A DNA stretch of 64,000 nucleotides, from NCBI GenBank assembly GCA_028564705.1, contig JAPXFQ010002103.1, positions 868,001 through 932,000 of the forward strand, read 5' to 3'. Origin of the DNA: Apricaphanius iberus (lineage: Eukaryota > Chordata > Actinopteri > Cyprinodontiformes > Aphaniidae). The position numbers and the translations under genes are program-made. Below, piece by piece: positions 1 to 11,146 of the stretch (position 1 is the stretch's first letter; each line of letters opens with the position of its first letter). Below the pieces are notes generated by a model. That model was not told the DNA's origin and ran no database searches. It worked only from the letters and a program-made list of their open reading frames with translations.

Positions 1-160
1 CAGCCGCAAATAGAAAATTGAGCAGTCTTTTCGATTTTCACTGTGTCTGCTATAGTCGGCAAATGGCCCTATTCATTTATTATAAAAATATGTAATTGAC
101 CTTTTTTCATTTCAATTTCGTCTTGGATTGTACCATTATGAGATGAGGTGAGACCGGGCG

Positions 161-391
161 GTGCAAGTGAATGCACGCGCCGAAAGTTTCCGCGCGATCA
201 TTGACGTTCTCAATTGTTTATCTGGTGGCGGCCACGACCTGATGGATTCACAGTTTAGTCTTCACAAAGGCATAAAACGCCTAAACATTTCTGCCCGGGA
301 CTTAAATCGCGACAGAATTGTGTTCATATTTCAGGTATGTCAATTTAACAGAATTTGTTCCAATGTAGGCCTAATTTTGTGTTTAAGTTAG
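161..391 (+). CDS. Unrecognised 76-codon frame in left palindrome arm
   Basis: An open frame starting MQVNARAESFRA and containing LNCLSGGGHDLMDSQF. Its twin in the right arm (minus strand, 3006-2776) differs at only two residues in 76: I/L near residue 13 and C/F near residue 60. A donor-like TTTCAG|GTATGT lies inside at about 333, so the true coding part may be an exon ending there. No family is recognised and no function is assigned. Confidence 0.3.
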   Translation: MQVNARAESFRAIIDVLNCLSGGGHDLMDSQFSLHKGIKRLNISARDLNRDRIVFIFQVCQFNRICSNVGLILCLS

Positions 392-1405
392 CAGATTCCC
401 TTAACTTGGCTCATCACGTGGCCATGGCAGTTTCCATAAATGTTTTCATGTGTTAATTGCTGTGTGGGGGGGGGATACGTTGGGTAAGGGGGTGTGAGGG
501 TTCAGGTTGCATATGGTTTGGGGAAAAAACTAAACTATTTTAAAATTCAAGAATGCAAAAGTTAATAAAATTAAGCCCGCACCAGGCATATTCTCGTGCG
601 TTTTTCACCGCGGTCACGCCATCCCCGCTTCTCGCCATTAACAAATGACATAGGCGTATATTCAACTTATTATGGCAAGTCGGGTTTGACAGTGTGGCAG
701 CAGCGGTGCATTCAAATGAACCTTCATATTATAACAGCAACAACGAAAAAATGACAAAGACATGATTAGATTTGGTCCATGTTTCCTGTGGAAAATAACA
801 CATTATGAAACTGGTTCACTGCAGTATATTGGATTTATGACTTTTTAAAAACATAACAGTATCACATTGACTCCTATGCAGGTGGCTTTTGAAATGGCTT
901 CAAAATTAACTAAACACAGTGTTATCAGCAAATTTCACCGTCAGGTGGTTCAACAGGCATTAAAGGATGCATGTTATACTTTTGATGTAATTTTACTGCA
1001 GAATTGCTAAAGAATTAAATGATCAGTATGGCTGACTCCAGTGCCAGGGACAGTGTCATATCCAGAGGTCAGGAGTGCATTTGATCTGGTAGAAGATTTA
1101 TTAAATGCACCATATTGCATGTTGAGCCATTTATATTCAAGCTGTTGGTTATCCTATATCATAAATTAAATTTGCATAATGAGAGTGTAACAACACAGTA
1201 ACAGCGAACCTTTGCACTTCCCTTGAAAAATTATTGAATATAGTGGTTGACAGAAGTTAAAACAAAAAACAAAACAAAAACCCTCTAATGGGAGAATGAG
1301 AACAAAGTTAATCATATAAATAATGTATAGATTCATAGAATGGTGTGTACTGTACCTTTTTGTGTTCTTTAATTTGTCCACTTCACACAATTTCATTTTT
1401 CCTCT

Positions 1406-1768
1406 TCAGTTGTCAGCGCTGTGGGGGGGGACAGCTACACAGTTGGGGTGGTACCACAAACTGCAGGTGCTGCACTGGACCATCACCTCGCAGCTGTGTG
1501 AGGTCCTGCAGATGCAGAACATCCACCTCCACTGTGTTTCTTTCAGTTCAGGCTGTTTGAAGGTGTACTGAAATTCTGGTGCATGTCTTCTCTGTAGGGC
1601 ACTGTACAGTGTCCTTCTCATGAAAATGGCACTCTTCTGACCAGATTCCCTCACACAGCACTGAGGCGAAGGCCACTGCAAAGAGGCCACAGCTGCTTGT
1701 TGACTGCTGGAGCTGGACTGCAGGTCTTCAGATGACAAATTGTGCAGCACAATGCAAACATGCAGCAC
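1406..1768 (-). pseudogene. Truncated PHD-type zinc finger in the palindrome spacer
   Basis: The 120-codon frame ends with FCICRTSH, then VMVQCSTCSLWYHPNCV: a C-x-C pair, a C-x2-C pair and H-x2-C with the W-Y-H pattern typical of PHD fingers. The final Cys pair is missing; the frame stops shortly after VPPHSADN. PHD fingers of this kind occur at the C end of several transposon-encoded proteins in fish, so I read it as a remnant of an element protein. Which element is unknown. Confidence 0.55.
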
Positions 1769-2775
1769 AATCCGACCAGAAGAGTGCCCTTTTCTTGAGA
1801 AGGATATGAGAAGGACACTTTTAAACTTCTGTCAACCACCTGCCAAAATCCAAGATGGACTGGTTTGCACTGTACAATGGAAATAAACCTTATTTGAGAT
1901 TATCACAGTTTCAATAATTTTTCAAGGGAAGTGCAGAGGTTTGCTGTTACTGTGTTGTTACACTCTCATTATGCAAATTTAATTTATGAAATAGGATAAC
2001 CAACAGCTTGAATATAAATGGCTCAACATGCAATATGGTGCATTTAATAAATCTTCTACCAGATCAAATGTACTCCTGACCTCTGGATATGACACTGTCC
2101 CTGGCACTGGAGTCAGCCATACTGATCATTTAATTCTTTAGCAATTCTGCAGTAAAATTACATCAAAAGTATAACATGCATCCTTTAATGCCTGTTGAAC
2201 CACATGACGGTGAAATTTGCTGATAACACTTTGTTTAGTTAATTTTGAAGCCATTTCAAAAGCCACCTGCATAGGAGTCAATGTGATACTGTTATGTTTT
2301 TAAAAAGTCATAAATCCAATATACTGCAGTGAACCAGTTTCATAATGTGTTATTTTCCACAGGAAACATGGACCAAATCTAATCATGTCTTTGTCATTTT
2401 TTCGTTGTTGCTGTTATAATATGAAGGTTCATTTGAATGCACCGCTGCTGCCACAGTCAAACCCGACTTGCCGTAATAAGTTGAATATACGCCTATGTCA
2501 TTTTTTAATGGCGAGAAGCGGGGATGGCGTGACCGCGGTGAAAAACGCACGAGAATATGCCTGGTGCGGGCTTAATTTTATTAACTTTTGCAGTCTTGAA
2601 TTTTAAAATAGTTTAGTTTTTTCCCCAAACCATATGGCAACCTTAACCCTCACACCCCCTTAGCTTACGTTTACCTTTTTACATGGCTCGCCCACACACA
2701 CACACAGCAATTAACACATGAAAACATTTATGGAAACTGCCATGGCCACGTGATGAGCCAAGTTAAGGGAATCTG

Positions 2776-3006
2776 CTAACTTAAACACAAAATTAGGCCT
2801 ACATTGGAACAAATTCTGTTAAATTGAAATACCTGAAATATGAACACAATTCTGTCGCGATTTAAGTCCCGGGCAGAAATGTTTAGGCGTTTTATGCCTT
2901 TGTGAAGACTAAACTGTGAATCCATCAGGTCGTGGCCGCCACCAGATAAACAATTGAGAACGTCAATGAGCGCGCGGAAACTTTCGGCGCGTGCATTCAC
3001 TTGCAC
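2776..3006 (-). CDS. Unrecognised 76-codon frame in right palindrome arm
   Basis: Mirror copy of the frame at 161-391, with two amino-acid differences. The internal donor here reads TTTCAG|GTATTT. It stays open although the arms have accumulated indels elsewhere, for example around 465-500 against 2630-2700. Confidence 0.3.
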   Translation of the reverse strand: MQVNARAESFRALIDVLNCLSGGGHDLMDSQFSLHKGIKRLNISARDLNRDRIVFIFQVFQFNRICSNVGLILCLS

Positions 3007-3217
3007 CGCCCGGTCTCACCTCATCTCATAATGGTACAATCCAAGACGAAATTGAAATGAAAAAAGGTAAATTACATATTTTTATAATAAATGAATAGGG
3101 CCATTTGCCGACTATAGCAGACACAGTGAAAATCGAAAAGACTGCTCAATTTTCTATTTGCGGCTGAACGAGTGAAAAATAAAAAACGAAACGACTGCTC
3201 AATTTTCTATTTGCGGC

Positions 3218-3984
3218 AGGAGGTGCTGCAAATTGAATAATGAACTGACAAGCGTTACACGGACCGTGGACCTTCAAATGATTGAGTCTTGTATCTTTCA
3301 AGGGATTCTTTAAAAGTAGTATAAAGTCTTGGTGCTTGTTTTCAACAAAAATAGGAGGTTTTAAATGTGGATTTTTGCGAAATTTAATAAAAAAAACCAC
3401 CATCCCTGAATCTTACTGTCCAAGCTGCTACTATCAGAGGAAGCGTGTTGAGACTCTGGGATGTAGCACTTAGACCTGGACCAATCGTTCTTAACAGCAG
3501 ATTAAGAGGATTCTCTGTAGATCCTGCTCAGAAGGATCCGACAGGCCGAGGAGGTTGGATACCTTTCACGGTGAGCTGGTTCATTCTGCCTTACAAAGAG
3601 GTGAGGCAGGATCACAAATTACAAAACCAGCCCTACCTGAGCTCAGTTTGTTTTTTGTTTTTTTTGCAGAAGAATGAATAACAACCTGAGTCTCTAGATG
3701 CAGAAACCTGTATAAAATATAATTTGCTGGATGACTGAGAATCTACACCAACAAAACATCCAAGAATATAAATATGCAAGACCATAATAAGTAGAATGTA
3801 TTATAAAACCATGCAATATTTTCCTTCTACTTGACAATTATGCTTCTGTGTGCTTGCCTATCACATAAAACACCAATAAAATGCTTAAAAGTTTGCTGTT
3901 GTCTGGTTATAAAAAATGTGAGATTTTTTTTTTTGCGGTATAAATGCAAGGCACTAACTGAGTTGAGTTAAATTAAGGTCTTAC
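3218..3984. other. Intronic or flanking sequence, ucma intron 4
   Basis: No coding exon recognised. The minus strand was searched by eye for the missing last ucma exon and none was found. An unassigned plus-strand frame at 3445-3681 has no family resemblance. The rest is AT-rich. Confidence 0.5.
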
Positions 3985-4083
3985 CATCACGATCCTCCTC
4001 CAGATAGTTCTCATATTCATCTCTCTGTTCCTCATTATACTCCCTCCTTCGCTCACTGGCAGCTCGCTTCATTCTTTGCTCAG
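3985..4083 (-). CDS. ucma: ucma coding exon 4 (Glu-rich)
   Basis: Acceptor CTCCAAACCAG, donor GTGATG|GTAAGA. 99 nt. It encodes EQRMKRAASERRREYNEEQR and DEYENYLEEDRD, matching human RREYYEEQRNEFENF. It ends in phase 1 toward a missing fifth exon. Confidence 0.9.
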
Positions 4084-7000
4084 CTGGTTTGGAGAAACAA
4101 GGAGAAATTGTAGACTTTCACAACAGAAAGCACACAGATAGCTAATACATTACCTGCACTGTATGTGTCATACTTGGCCATTAAAGCTGATTCTGATTCT
4201 GATTCTTTGTATATCAGTGCAGTTTTCAAAAATGATTGCCATCCATGCATGTTGCATATTGATTTGCATTATTAGTTGAAGGGTTGATAGAAGCTTGGAC
4301 AGATCAGCAGTAAACTCATTTTGGCATCGAGTAGGGAACTTTCCACACAAAAAGGTTCTAACCTGAAGCAAAAATCCGGAGAATAAGAAAGTCCCTTGAT
4401 AGTTTTAACCAAAGTAAACAATAAATCAGTTTAGTTAGATTTATGTTGCTATTTACTGGATAATAGGGAAAACCTAATATTCTCAAATTAGCATAAACAC
4501 CTAACTGAGTTTGGCTGGATTCAATTAATTTCTCACTCTTTTCCAAGCAGGCACAGGATGTCCTGCACTAACGTTACATTTTATTAGCTATTCTCTTGGT
4601 GTTTTTCTAAAAAACAACAACAACCCTAAATTAACACTAGTGGCTACTAGGCTGGAGTAAAATCAAACCCACAGGCCTGCCCTCAGTTTGATTATGCACT
4701 TTTCTTCTAAAGTGGCCAAGGATAGTTTAGTTTGGCTGCTCAAAAGATCACAATTAGACTCAGGCTAAGCTAGCATTGTAAACTGGTCACCAGGTACTTC
4801 TGTTTAATCTATTTTAACAATAAGCTCTACTTTAAAGCTGCTCTGTGTAGATTGCTGAGAGTGCACGATGTGGCCGTTATAGGAACTGCAGTGAGCAAAG
4901 TGAAGCGTGTGCTCAGTCCGAGCCTATGATCCGAGCTCTACGGCGGCCATATTTGTTCCTTTTGTAGCACTGGAAAAAATAATGTTCTTTGACTTGCGTG
5001 TGGGTGTAAGGACTGGCTAGCTTAGCTTATCTAGCAGCTAACTGACGGTGAACATTGCATGCTTGTGAATGCACATACATGGGTATGTACGTGCGTCATT
5101 ATGTCATTATCACTCGCGCCGCACCTGATGTGGTTCACACCCAAAAAAAAGCTCAAAATCAAGGAAATTGCAGCCTTTACATGCAACCACGGCAAAAAGT
5201 ACTAGATTTAGTTGCATCATCAAGACATAAAAAAACTGATTGTAGATTTTTTTAAAGTTAAACAAAAATATTACATAATGCAGCTTTGAGTTACTGGCAT
5301 GTTCCTTTCAAAGAAAAAAGTTATCGACATGTTGGTTTGTTTAGCATCATAGCATGCTTCTGCTATGACATCACGTTGGTGCACAATAGTTTGTACAAGT
5401 CATGTTATCAGTTCAAGGAATGGCTAATTCTGAGCTAAAATCATATCTTTACTATTTTACATATTCACAGACATACGTCCTATGGATCCTATGAATTATC
5501 ACGACAAAATATCAGGGCCCTAACCCTCATAGAGATTCATGTGGCCCTCTAAACTCTGTTTAGGGCTACATAAATAATACCTTCAGCATAACAGTTGTGT
5601 GCCTAAATATTATTTTATCAGTCCAATCAGTGTTTTTTTTTTTTCAAATTGTGCCAAAAAACATCATTTTGAAAATATGTTCATTTTTATGTAATTTCAA
5701 GGTGTACTCATCGAATATTTTAAGAGTTTGTAAATGGTAGTTTTGTCAGTACTTACTGTCATACCCGGCCCATTAATGATTTTTATGTGGCCCAAAATGG
5801 GAATTAATTTTATATATCTGGTCGAAAGTGTGTTCCAACTGATTTTTTCTGACTTGCCACTGCCTTGGGCAAAGTCCCTCTTTCTAAGCCCCCAACTGCC
5901 AACATGTGCATAAGACGTACCTGAAAACCTCCACCCCTAACCTTCACTGTTTTTCTTTAAACAAACAGATTAAAGTAGAGCCGTCCAAAGGGAGGCCTGG
6001 GAGCTATTTGTGGCCCAAATGAAGAATGGAAGAGATTGGACCTACCAGGACAGGTGGCCGAGTCTTTTTTTATATAATATGTTGTGCTAAGATCTTCTCA
6101 AAATGGAAAATTTCAGGAGCAAAAGAAACTGTTCATCTTTTAATAGCCATGTTTCTTTTTGCTTTTATTTTGGTTTCACAGTATATAGGACCACCACTCA
6201 AAAGCAGACTAGACCATTCCTTAAAGTTGATTAAATACAGAAAGAGTTTTTGAAAAAGAATGCCCTAAATCCGGACCAATAGAATAAATACTGATGACAT
6301 TAAAAACACAATTTATCCCCCCAAAACTAGAAGACTATTGTTCAAGACTGATGTTCATTTAAAGGGATGCAACGATTCCACGTTTATCAAACCAATACGA
6401 TATTCAAACTTGGATCTGAGTACTTGCCGATATCGATACTTCCACCGCAGAAAAAAAAGCAATGAATTGGAAGACAGATTTTTTTTTCTGCTTGTTACTG
6501 CAAATTATGGCAAATCAAATAAAAACAATAAAATATGAATAAAAATGACCTGAAAACTAAAATTTCAAATGCATTTTCCACATTTTAATTAATTGTTTGT
6601 GGTCTTGGCTAACTTTAACTGAATACCGATATGAGTGCATTAGAACAGTATCAGCCCTGAAAATCCGATAACACTATCAGTATCAGTATATTTTATAAGT
6701 AAAGATTAAAAAAAAGAATCACAACAATAGTATTGTTTTTAAATCACATCTTTTTGTTGCCCATGAATACTTTCAACTTGGCATTTTTGCTTTTGTGGCA
6801 GAAGGCTTATGTGTTTTAAGCAATCTGTCACAAAGTATTTAGTTCAGATTCAACATACAGCTATATTTTCCTGAAGTGCTTATACTGTGGGATGACTCTT
6901 TCCTTTTTAACTGGACTTACAAAAAAGTGTCGGATTCATTTCAGACACCATTGACAGGTAACACCACTCTGGGCACTGAGCCACATGGATCCATTTACAT

Positions 7001-10000
7001 GAAATATTCATCTAAAATAAAATGATTGAAAAAGTAAAGTCTTGCTGCTTGGAAGAAGAATAAACACAAATAAGGGATGAGTCTTAAGTATTTGGTAATT
7101 AGGTCATTGCCCTCTGTCCTCAGTTATAGACATTCCTATGCATTACTGACATGAGGTAAAATAATTTTAAGTAAGAAATTCTCTGCTTCTTATTATGACA
7201 GCAAGACTGTCTTTAAACTTTTTCCATGGGTGGGTTTGGATGCTTTGAAGGTGAGTTGTTATGTTTGGTGGTGGGTAAGTGAGAAGAGCCAGAAATTGCT
7301 CCACAGTATCCTGTGGCTCCTTCTGCTGTCTCCAGCTCCTGTGAGTCTCCCGAAAACTTGCATTCAACAACTGTCTTTGTGTCAAACCGCACAACTAGCA
7401 GAGCGTCTGTTATTCTCCTGAACTCTGACAGCTCGCAGTCCAAACAAACCATGTCATCGTCCCCGTCTGACCACAGAACAATAAATCCACTTCCACACTC
7501 CATCATGGCTTCTTAAAGAGAGGCCAAAGGTGTCTGAGATAGGCCATAACTACTACTCCAGCTACATAAGAGCAAGCCACAATAACTACCACCAAAAATA
7601 AATCCAGCAATCCAACCAAACCTCTCACCTACCTACAAGCTCAGCGTAGTACTTGGGTGAACGGCGACTGCGGCGTCTGAAGAAGTTTGAGGCGTCCGAT
7701 TCGGCCATAAATACCTGCTGTGCAGCTCCTAAAGAGAACACGTCACAGGATTAGAATCACATTGAGAAAAAGAGCTATAGAAAGTAAAGGTTGAGCAGAC
7801 ATTACCTTGAGCGTCTACAGGTTTGGAATCATCCCGTACAACGGCGCTTTTCACCACACTAGAAACTGGAGATAAGAGGACAAACTTCGAATGGGTTTGA
7901 GTCATTGTTCAGGGTCGAATAATCAGGCCAGGTTTGAGCCATCTATCGGAATACTGGGGTTTTCATATTGTCTCAATCTAAGGGGTTGGAAAGCAGGGAA
8001 TACCAAAGGAACACGTGCAGTTTTCAGTTTTCACGACTACAGTAATGGCTTCATAAATCAAATAAAAAATATTAGTGGTTCTTAATGTAGTTTAATTCAG
8101 TTTTCATTCAAACAGATTGGAATAAGCCTTTAAGTTAACACTTACTAGAAACCTGTAGTGCTTACGTTCTAATAACACAACGACCATCCACTTCGCATTG
8201 ACTTTTGAGTGATATCCCTTCATAGCATGGATATGGTGGTAAGTCATATCCCCTGGGTTTTTCAAAAATAACACCCCTGGCACTAGCTAAATGGTATTAT
8301 TAAATGTCTTTTCATACTCACATTGATTGCTAATAATTTAAAGTCATTTATGATAATCTAGTCTTACTCTGGAAATAATTCTTTTTTTAATCAAAGCATC
8401 TAAATTAGGTTTTATTTGCATAAAATTGCCAATGTCCACAACTTAGATGGGTTCAAATTAACTTTTGCCTTTTTAACCTTGTTACATGCGAAATAGGAAG
8501 ACTAGTGGGATTTGCTGCATGTTTTCGTCTGTGACGAGGCTAATTTTTGATACCAACCAATGCCATGAGTAGGCCATTTTTCTTAGCATATTATATTTCC
8601 AAACACTAAAAGATTATGTTCAAATACAGATTTTGTCAGGGTTCAAATTATGGGGGAGCTAGGGGGAGCTCGGCTCCCCTGAAAGCCCATAACTCACAGA
8701 CCAAGGGGGAGCTCTAAAGATAATCCAGTCTTATTTAACTTCATCTTTTGCCCCCACAAGGATCCTAATGTGTGTCAGATTAGAATAAAATACTAATTTG
8801 TGTTCATCTTGTGTGTTAAATTTCTCACATTAAATTACCCGAACACTGACTTCCTTTTTAAAATAACTTTCACGTAATTCTTTCTGTGATCATAAGCGCT
8901 CGCAGTGTTTTGCCTCTGTTTGAATTGTTTTCTTGCTAATCAAGCACATTTGGAACGAAACTGTCTGAGATTATATTGAACGAAGTTTTACTCAAATGTT
9001 GGACATGATGTGTAAAAGTAAACTGGATCATTTCAGTTTTATATACCCAAAAACTGAGTAGTGAGGAGGACAACTGCACCCAGACCCTGGCAGTTCATGA
9101 GTCTTACTGAATATTCTGGAAAGCGCCCTGGGCACCTTTTGGCTGTTGTAAGGCGCTATATAAATAAAATTTGATTGATTTGATTGAATAGGGTCATGCC
9201 TTTTCTTTTAATTGGACGCAAAAGCAGTGAAAAGGTAGGAATACCTGGCTCTTTAGTGGGAAGTTAGTAGGTACAGTAGGTATCAATGCATAAACTCTGC
9301 GGATTGCCAAATCAAAACTGGTGTGCAGTGGATGAATGGAGAAGTTGGAAGTGAATACAGAATAACATAAATAAATGTTGCATTGATACAGTTTAGCTAA
9401 AAACAGAGGAGTTGAAATGTCAGACAGAAGAGAAAATGAACGCTCATCTATTGCAAGAAACCAATACGTCTTTCAGACTTATTGCGAATTCAAAATGGCT
9501 TTAAGAAAGCCCCCAGACATAATGACAAAAAAAACGTAATAGCGCTAAAGTGTGCTGAAATAATAGGGCAAATTGTCAATCAAATCTGAGGTTTCCTAAA
9601 AATATTTAAGAAATTTGGTCACAAATCGGTCCTATCCCTACTGATTTCAAGATAATATAGCCTACTGATATTAGTTCTTTGCTTAGCAATTGTTTTGGTT
9701 TTATTAATGGCGATGATAATCATAATTATAAATGATGGTATTTCTGATCTAAGTTGTTGAGTGATTTGTTGTTATTGAATATGTTGCATTGCATGTGGAT
9801 CCCCTGTTGCTTTTTGTTTGCTCAGAATCTATCAAACTATACATTTTTAAAAAATTGTTTATGCTTTTGACCATTGTGGCATAAATATGCAGAATTTGGA
9901 AATCAGTGCACAATTAAAACTATGGCTCCCCCAAAAGCTTTGGGTTAATTCAAACCCTGGATGTTGTACAGTTAAAACTTCGTGACAGATTTAACTGAAA

Positions 10001-11146
10001 GGAAACTCCCAGAAAAGGAAAACAAATTGTATGTATCTAAATGTGTTGCTAGCGGCAGCCATATTGGATTTTAACGTCATGGAATGTGAATAGCGTCCCA
10101 CGTGTCAGTTGTGAATTTGGACTCTAAAAGACATTTTACTTCATTTTTCTAATATAGAACTTGGACTTTTTACTTTTAACATCAGATGGGACAATGGTCA
10201 CTAAAATAAATAATTTAAAGGTTTTTAAAACATTAAAACCTATCAATACATAATCTGATTGCTTTTATTCTAATTAGAAAAGCAGTTTCTCATACTCCAC
10301 TTAAAATAAATATTAAAGGAAAAATAATCATACCTTTAACATGAATTACTTGTTTTTAAGCAAAAATGCGACAAAAAATATTGTATATGTATATATATTT
10401 TTAAAACAGGTAATGTTCAAAATATTATACTTATGGCCTTCTGCCTAACACAAGTCTCACAAGAAATTAGCAGGGTTATTTGTCAGGCTATCTGCTCAGG
10501 TAGCCAGCTGCAGCTTCCAGCTTCTAGCACATTGTTTTAGAACGCCTTTAGTCTCAACAGAATGACAGGTGGTGTGCCACAGCTTCTAAATCACGGTTCT
10601 TGGTGGTTTTCAGGACTCTAGTTTATAACTAATGGTACTTTCTCTGTCACTGGAAAAAATTCAGCATACTATCCTGTACTCCACTAGGCTATGGCTCAGC
10701 TGATAACGTTATCATTAGGCATTAAGGCATTAACCACAATACTAATGCTGAAAATAGTGACACCAGGGTAGGACAAAAGGGGATAAAGTGGCAAAGAAAG
10801 CCAACTCATCGCATCCTCCATTTGTTGTTCTAAAGTTTGAAAGAAAAGTTTTTGATTGTACTCTGTACCCACTTTTCTACTCTGTTCTCAAAGTAATGCA
10901 AAAACAGAAATTGTTTTATGTCCACCTTTGTAGAATACCAACTAAAACCAAGATAAGAAAATAAGATGCGATAATAGATTTAAAACTTCAAAACCTAACA
11001 TTTTGATCACTCAATTTTTTTCCAATGCTGACGGTGGGAAGATGTTGATCCTAAGAAATCCCTGCTTTTCTCCAGCCAAGGTACTTACAGGTGATGATGA
11101 GGAAGATGGGGAGCAAAAACGAAATAAATGCTCCAGTCCAAGACAT
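3985..11146 (-). CDS. ucma: Unique cartilage matrix-associated protein / Gla-rich protein, exons 1-4 (3' exon outside window)
   Basis: Secreted vitamin K-dependent cartilage matrix protein, cleaved by a furin-type protease and rich in gamma-carboxylated Glu. Seen: exons 11146-11085, 7858-7806, 7728-7633 and 4083-3985 join in frame to 103 codons. The N terminus MSWTGAFISFLLPIFLIITC is a hydrophobic signal peptide. MAESDASNFF (residues 46-55) and the furin site RSRR|SPK (58-61) match human ESDASNF and the RSPK cleavage region. Exon 4 encodes the Glu-rich stretch ERRREYNEEQRDEYENYLEE. Human UCMA has five exons; the last, with the conserved HYDGLYPSY-like end, was not found on either strand of 1-3984, so it should lie left of position 1. 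The gene follows phyh in the same direction, as in human. Identity is secure; the exon 1 donor is the weakest point. Confidence 0.9.
4084..7632. other. ucma intron 3
   Basis: Mostly AT-rich unique-looking DNA. A short (TGATTC)n run is at about 4188-4206. A repeat of the 'GGGATGCAACGATTCC' class begins near 6364, with SINE/hAT-like 'TATCGATACT' text to about 6690. An unassigned minus-strand open frame is at 7506-7213. Confidence 0.5.
7213..7506 (-). CDS. Unrecognised 97-codon frame inside ucma intron 3
   Basis: Starts MMECGSGFIVLWSDGDDDM and includes CLDCELSEFRRITDALLVV and RFDTKTVVECKF. Composition is balanced rather than low-complexity, unlike most frames here. It is on the same strand as ucma, 127 bases downstream of exon 3. 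It could be an alternative ucma exon, a retrocopy or exapted repeat, or chance. No function is proposed. Confidence 0.25.
   Translation of the reverse strand: MMECGSGFIVLWSDGDDDMVCLDCELSEFRRITDALLVVRFDTKTVVECKFSGDSQELETAEGATGYCGAISGSSHLPTTKHNNSPSKHPNPPMEKV
7633..7728 (-). CDS. ucma: ucma coding exon 3 (furin site)
   Basis: Acceptor TTCTCTTTAG, donor TTGTAG|GTAGGT. 96 nt, phase 1 in and out. It encodes QQVFMAESDASNFF and RRRSRRSPKYYAELV; cleavage after R61 would release the mature Glu-rich protein. Confidence 0.9.
   Translation of the reverse strand, partial: ELHSRYLWPNRTPQTSSDAAVAVHPSTTLSL
7806..7858 (-). CDS. ucma: ucma coding exon 2
   Basis: Acceptor CAGTTTCTAG, donor CTCAAG|GTAATG. 53 nt, phase 2 in and phase 1 out. 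It encodes VVKSAVVRDDSKPVDAQ, part of the propeptide. Confidence 0.8.
8637..9959. mobile_element. hAT-like non-autonomous element in ucma intron 1
   Basis: Termini CAGGGTTCAAATTA and, inverted, CAGGGTTTGAATTA, each followed within about 25 bases by GGGGGAGC. Flanking 8-mers GATTTTGT (8629-8636) and GATGTTGT (9960-9967) match at 7 of 8 positions, as an 8-bp hAT target duplication should. No transposase frame is seen. It contains a LINE/SINE tail at about 9115-9186. Confidence 0.7.
9115..9186 (+). repeat. SINE/LINE 3' tail
   Basis: Contains GGCGCTATATAAATAAAATT followed by TGATTGATTTGATTG, the common teleost 3' tail with a short ATTG-type repeat. It is nested in the hAT-like element. Confidence 0.55.
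11085..11146 (-). CDS. ucma: ucma coding exon 1 (signal peptide)
   Basis: 62 nt from ATG to CTGTAA|GTACCT. A better-looking donor four bases upstream (CCT|GTAAGT) leaves phase 1 and runs exon 2 into a TGA. The weaker GTACCT donor gives phase 2 and an open junction (Thr-Cys-Asn-Val-Val). Confidence 0.72.

Larger units (their letters stand above)
1..3217. mobile_element. Giant palindromic (foldback-like) element with about 1.25 kb inverted arms
   Basis: Sequence 1-1258 recurs as its reverse complement at 1825-3166, with interruptions. Examples are CAGCCGCAAATAGAAAATTG at 1 against its complement at 3147-3166, and the short open frame at 161-391 against 2776-3006. The central spacer, about 1260-1824, carries a PHD-like frame. 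The right end has a second iteration of its terminal 34 bases (3131-3164 and 3184-3217). The left end probably extends past position 1. No transposase is recognised, so the superfamily is unassigned. The element lies in the presumed last ucma intron. Confidence 0.8.

Noticed and set aside
3445..3681. 78-codon plus-strand frame near the palindrome
   Set aside because: Not recognised, opposite to ucma and not conserved in any way visible here; listed only as intron content.
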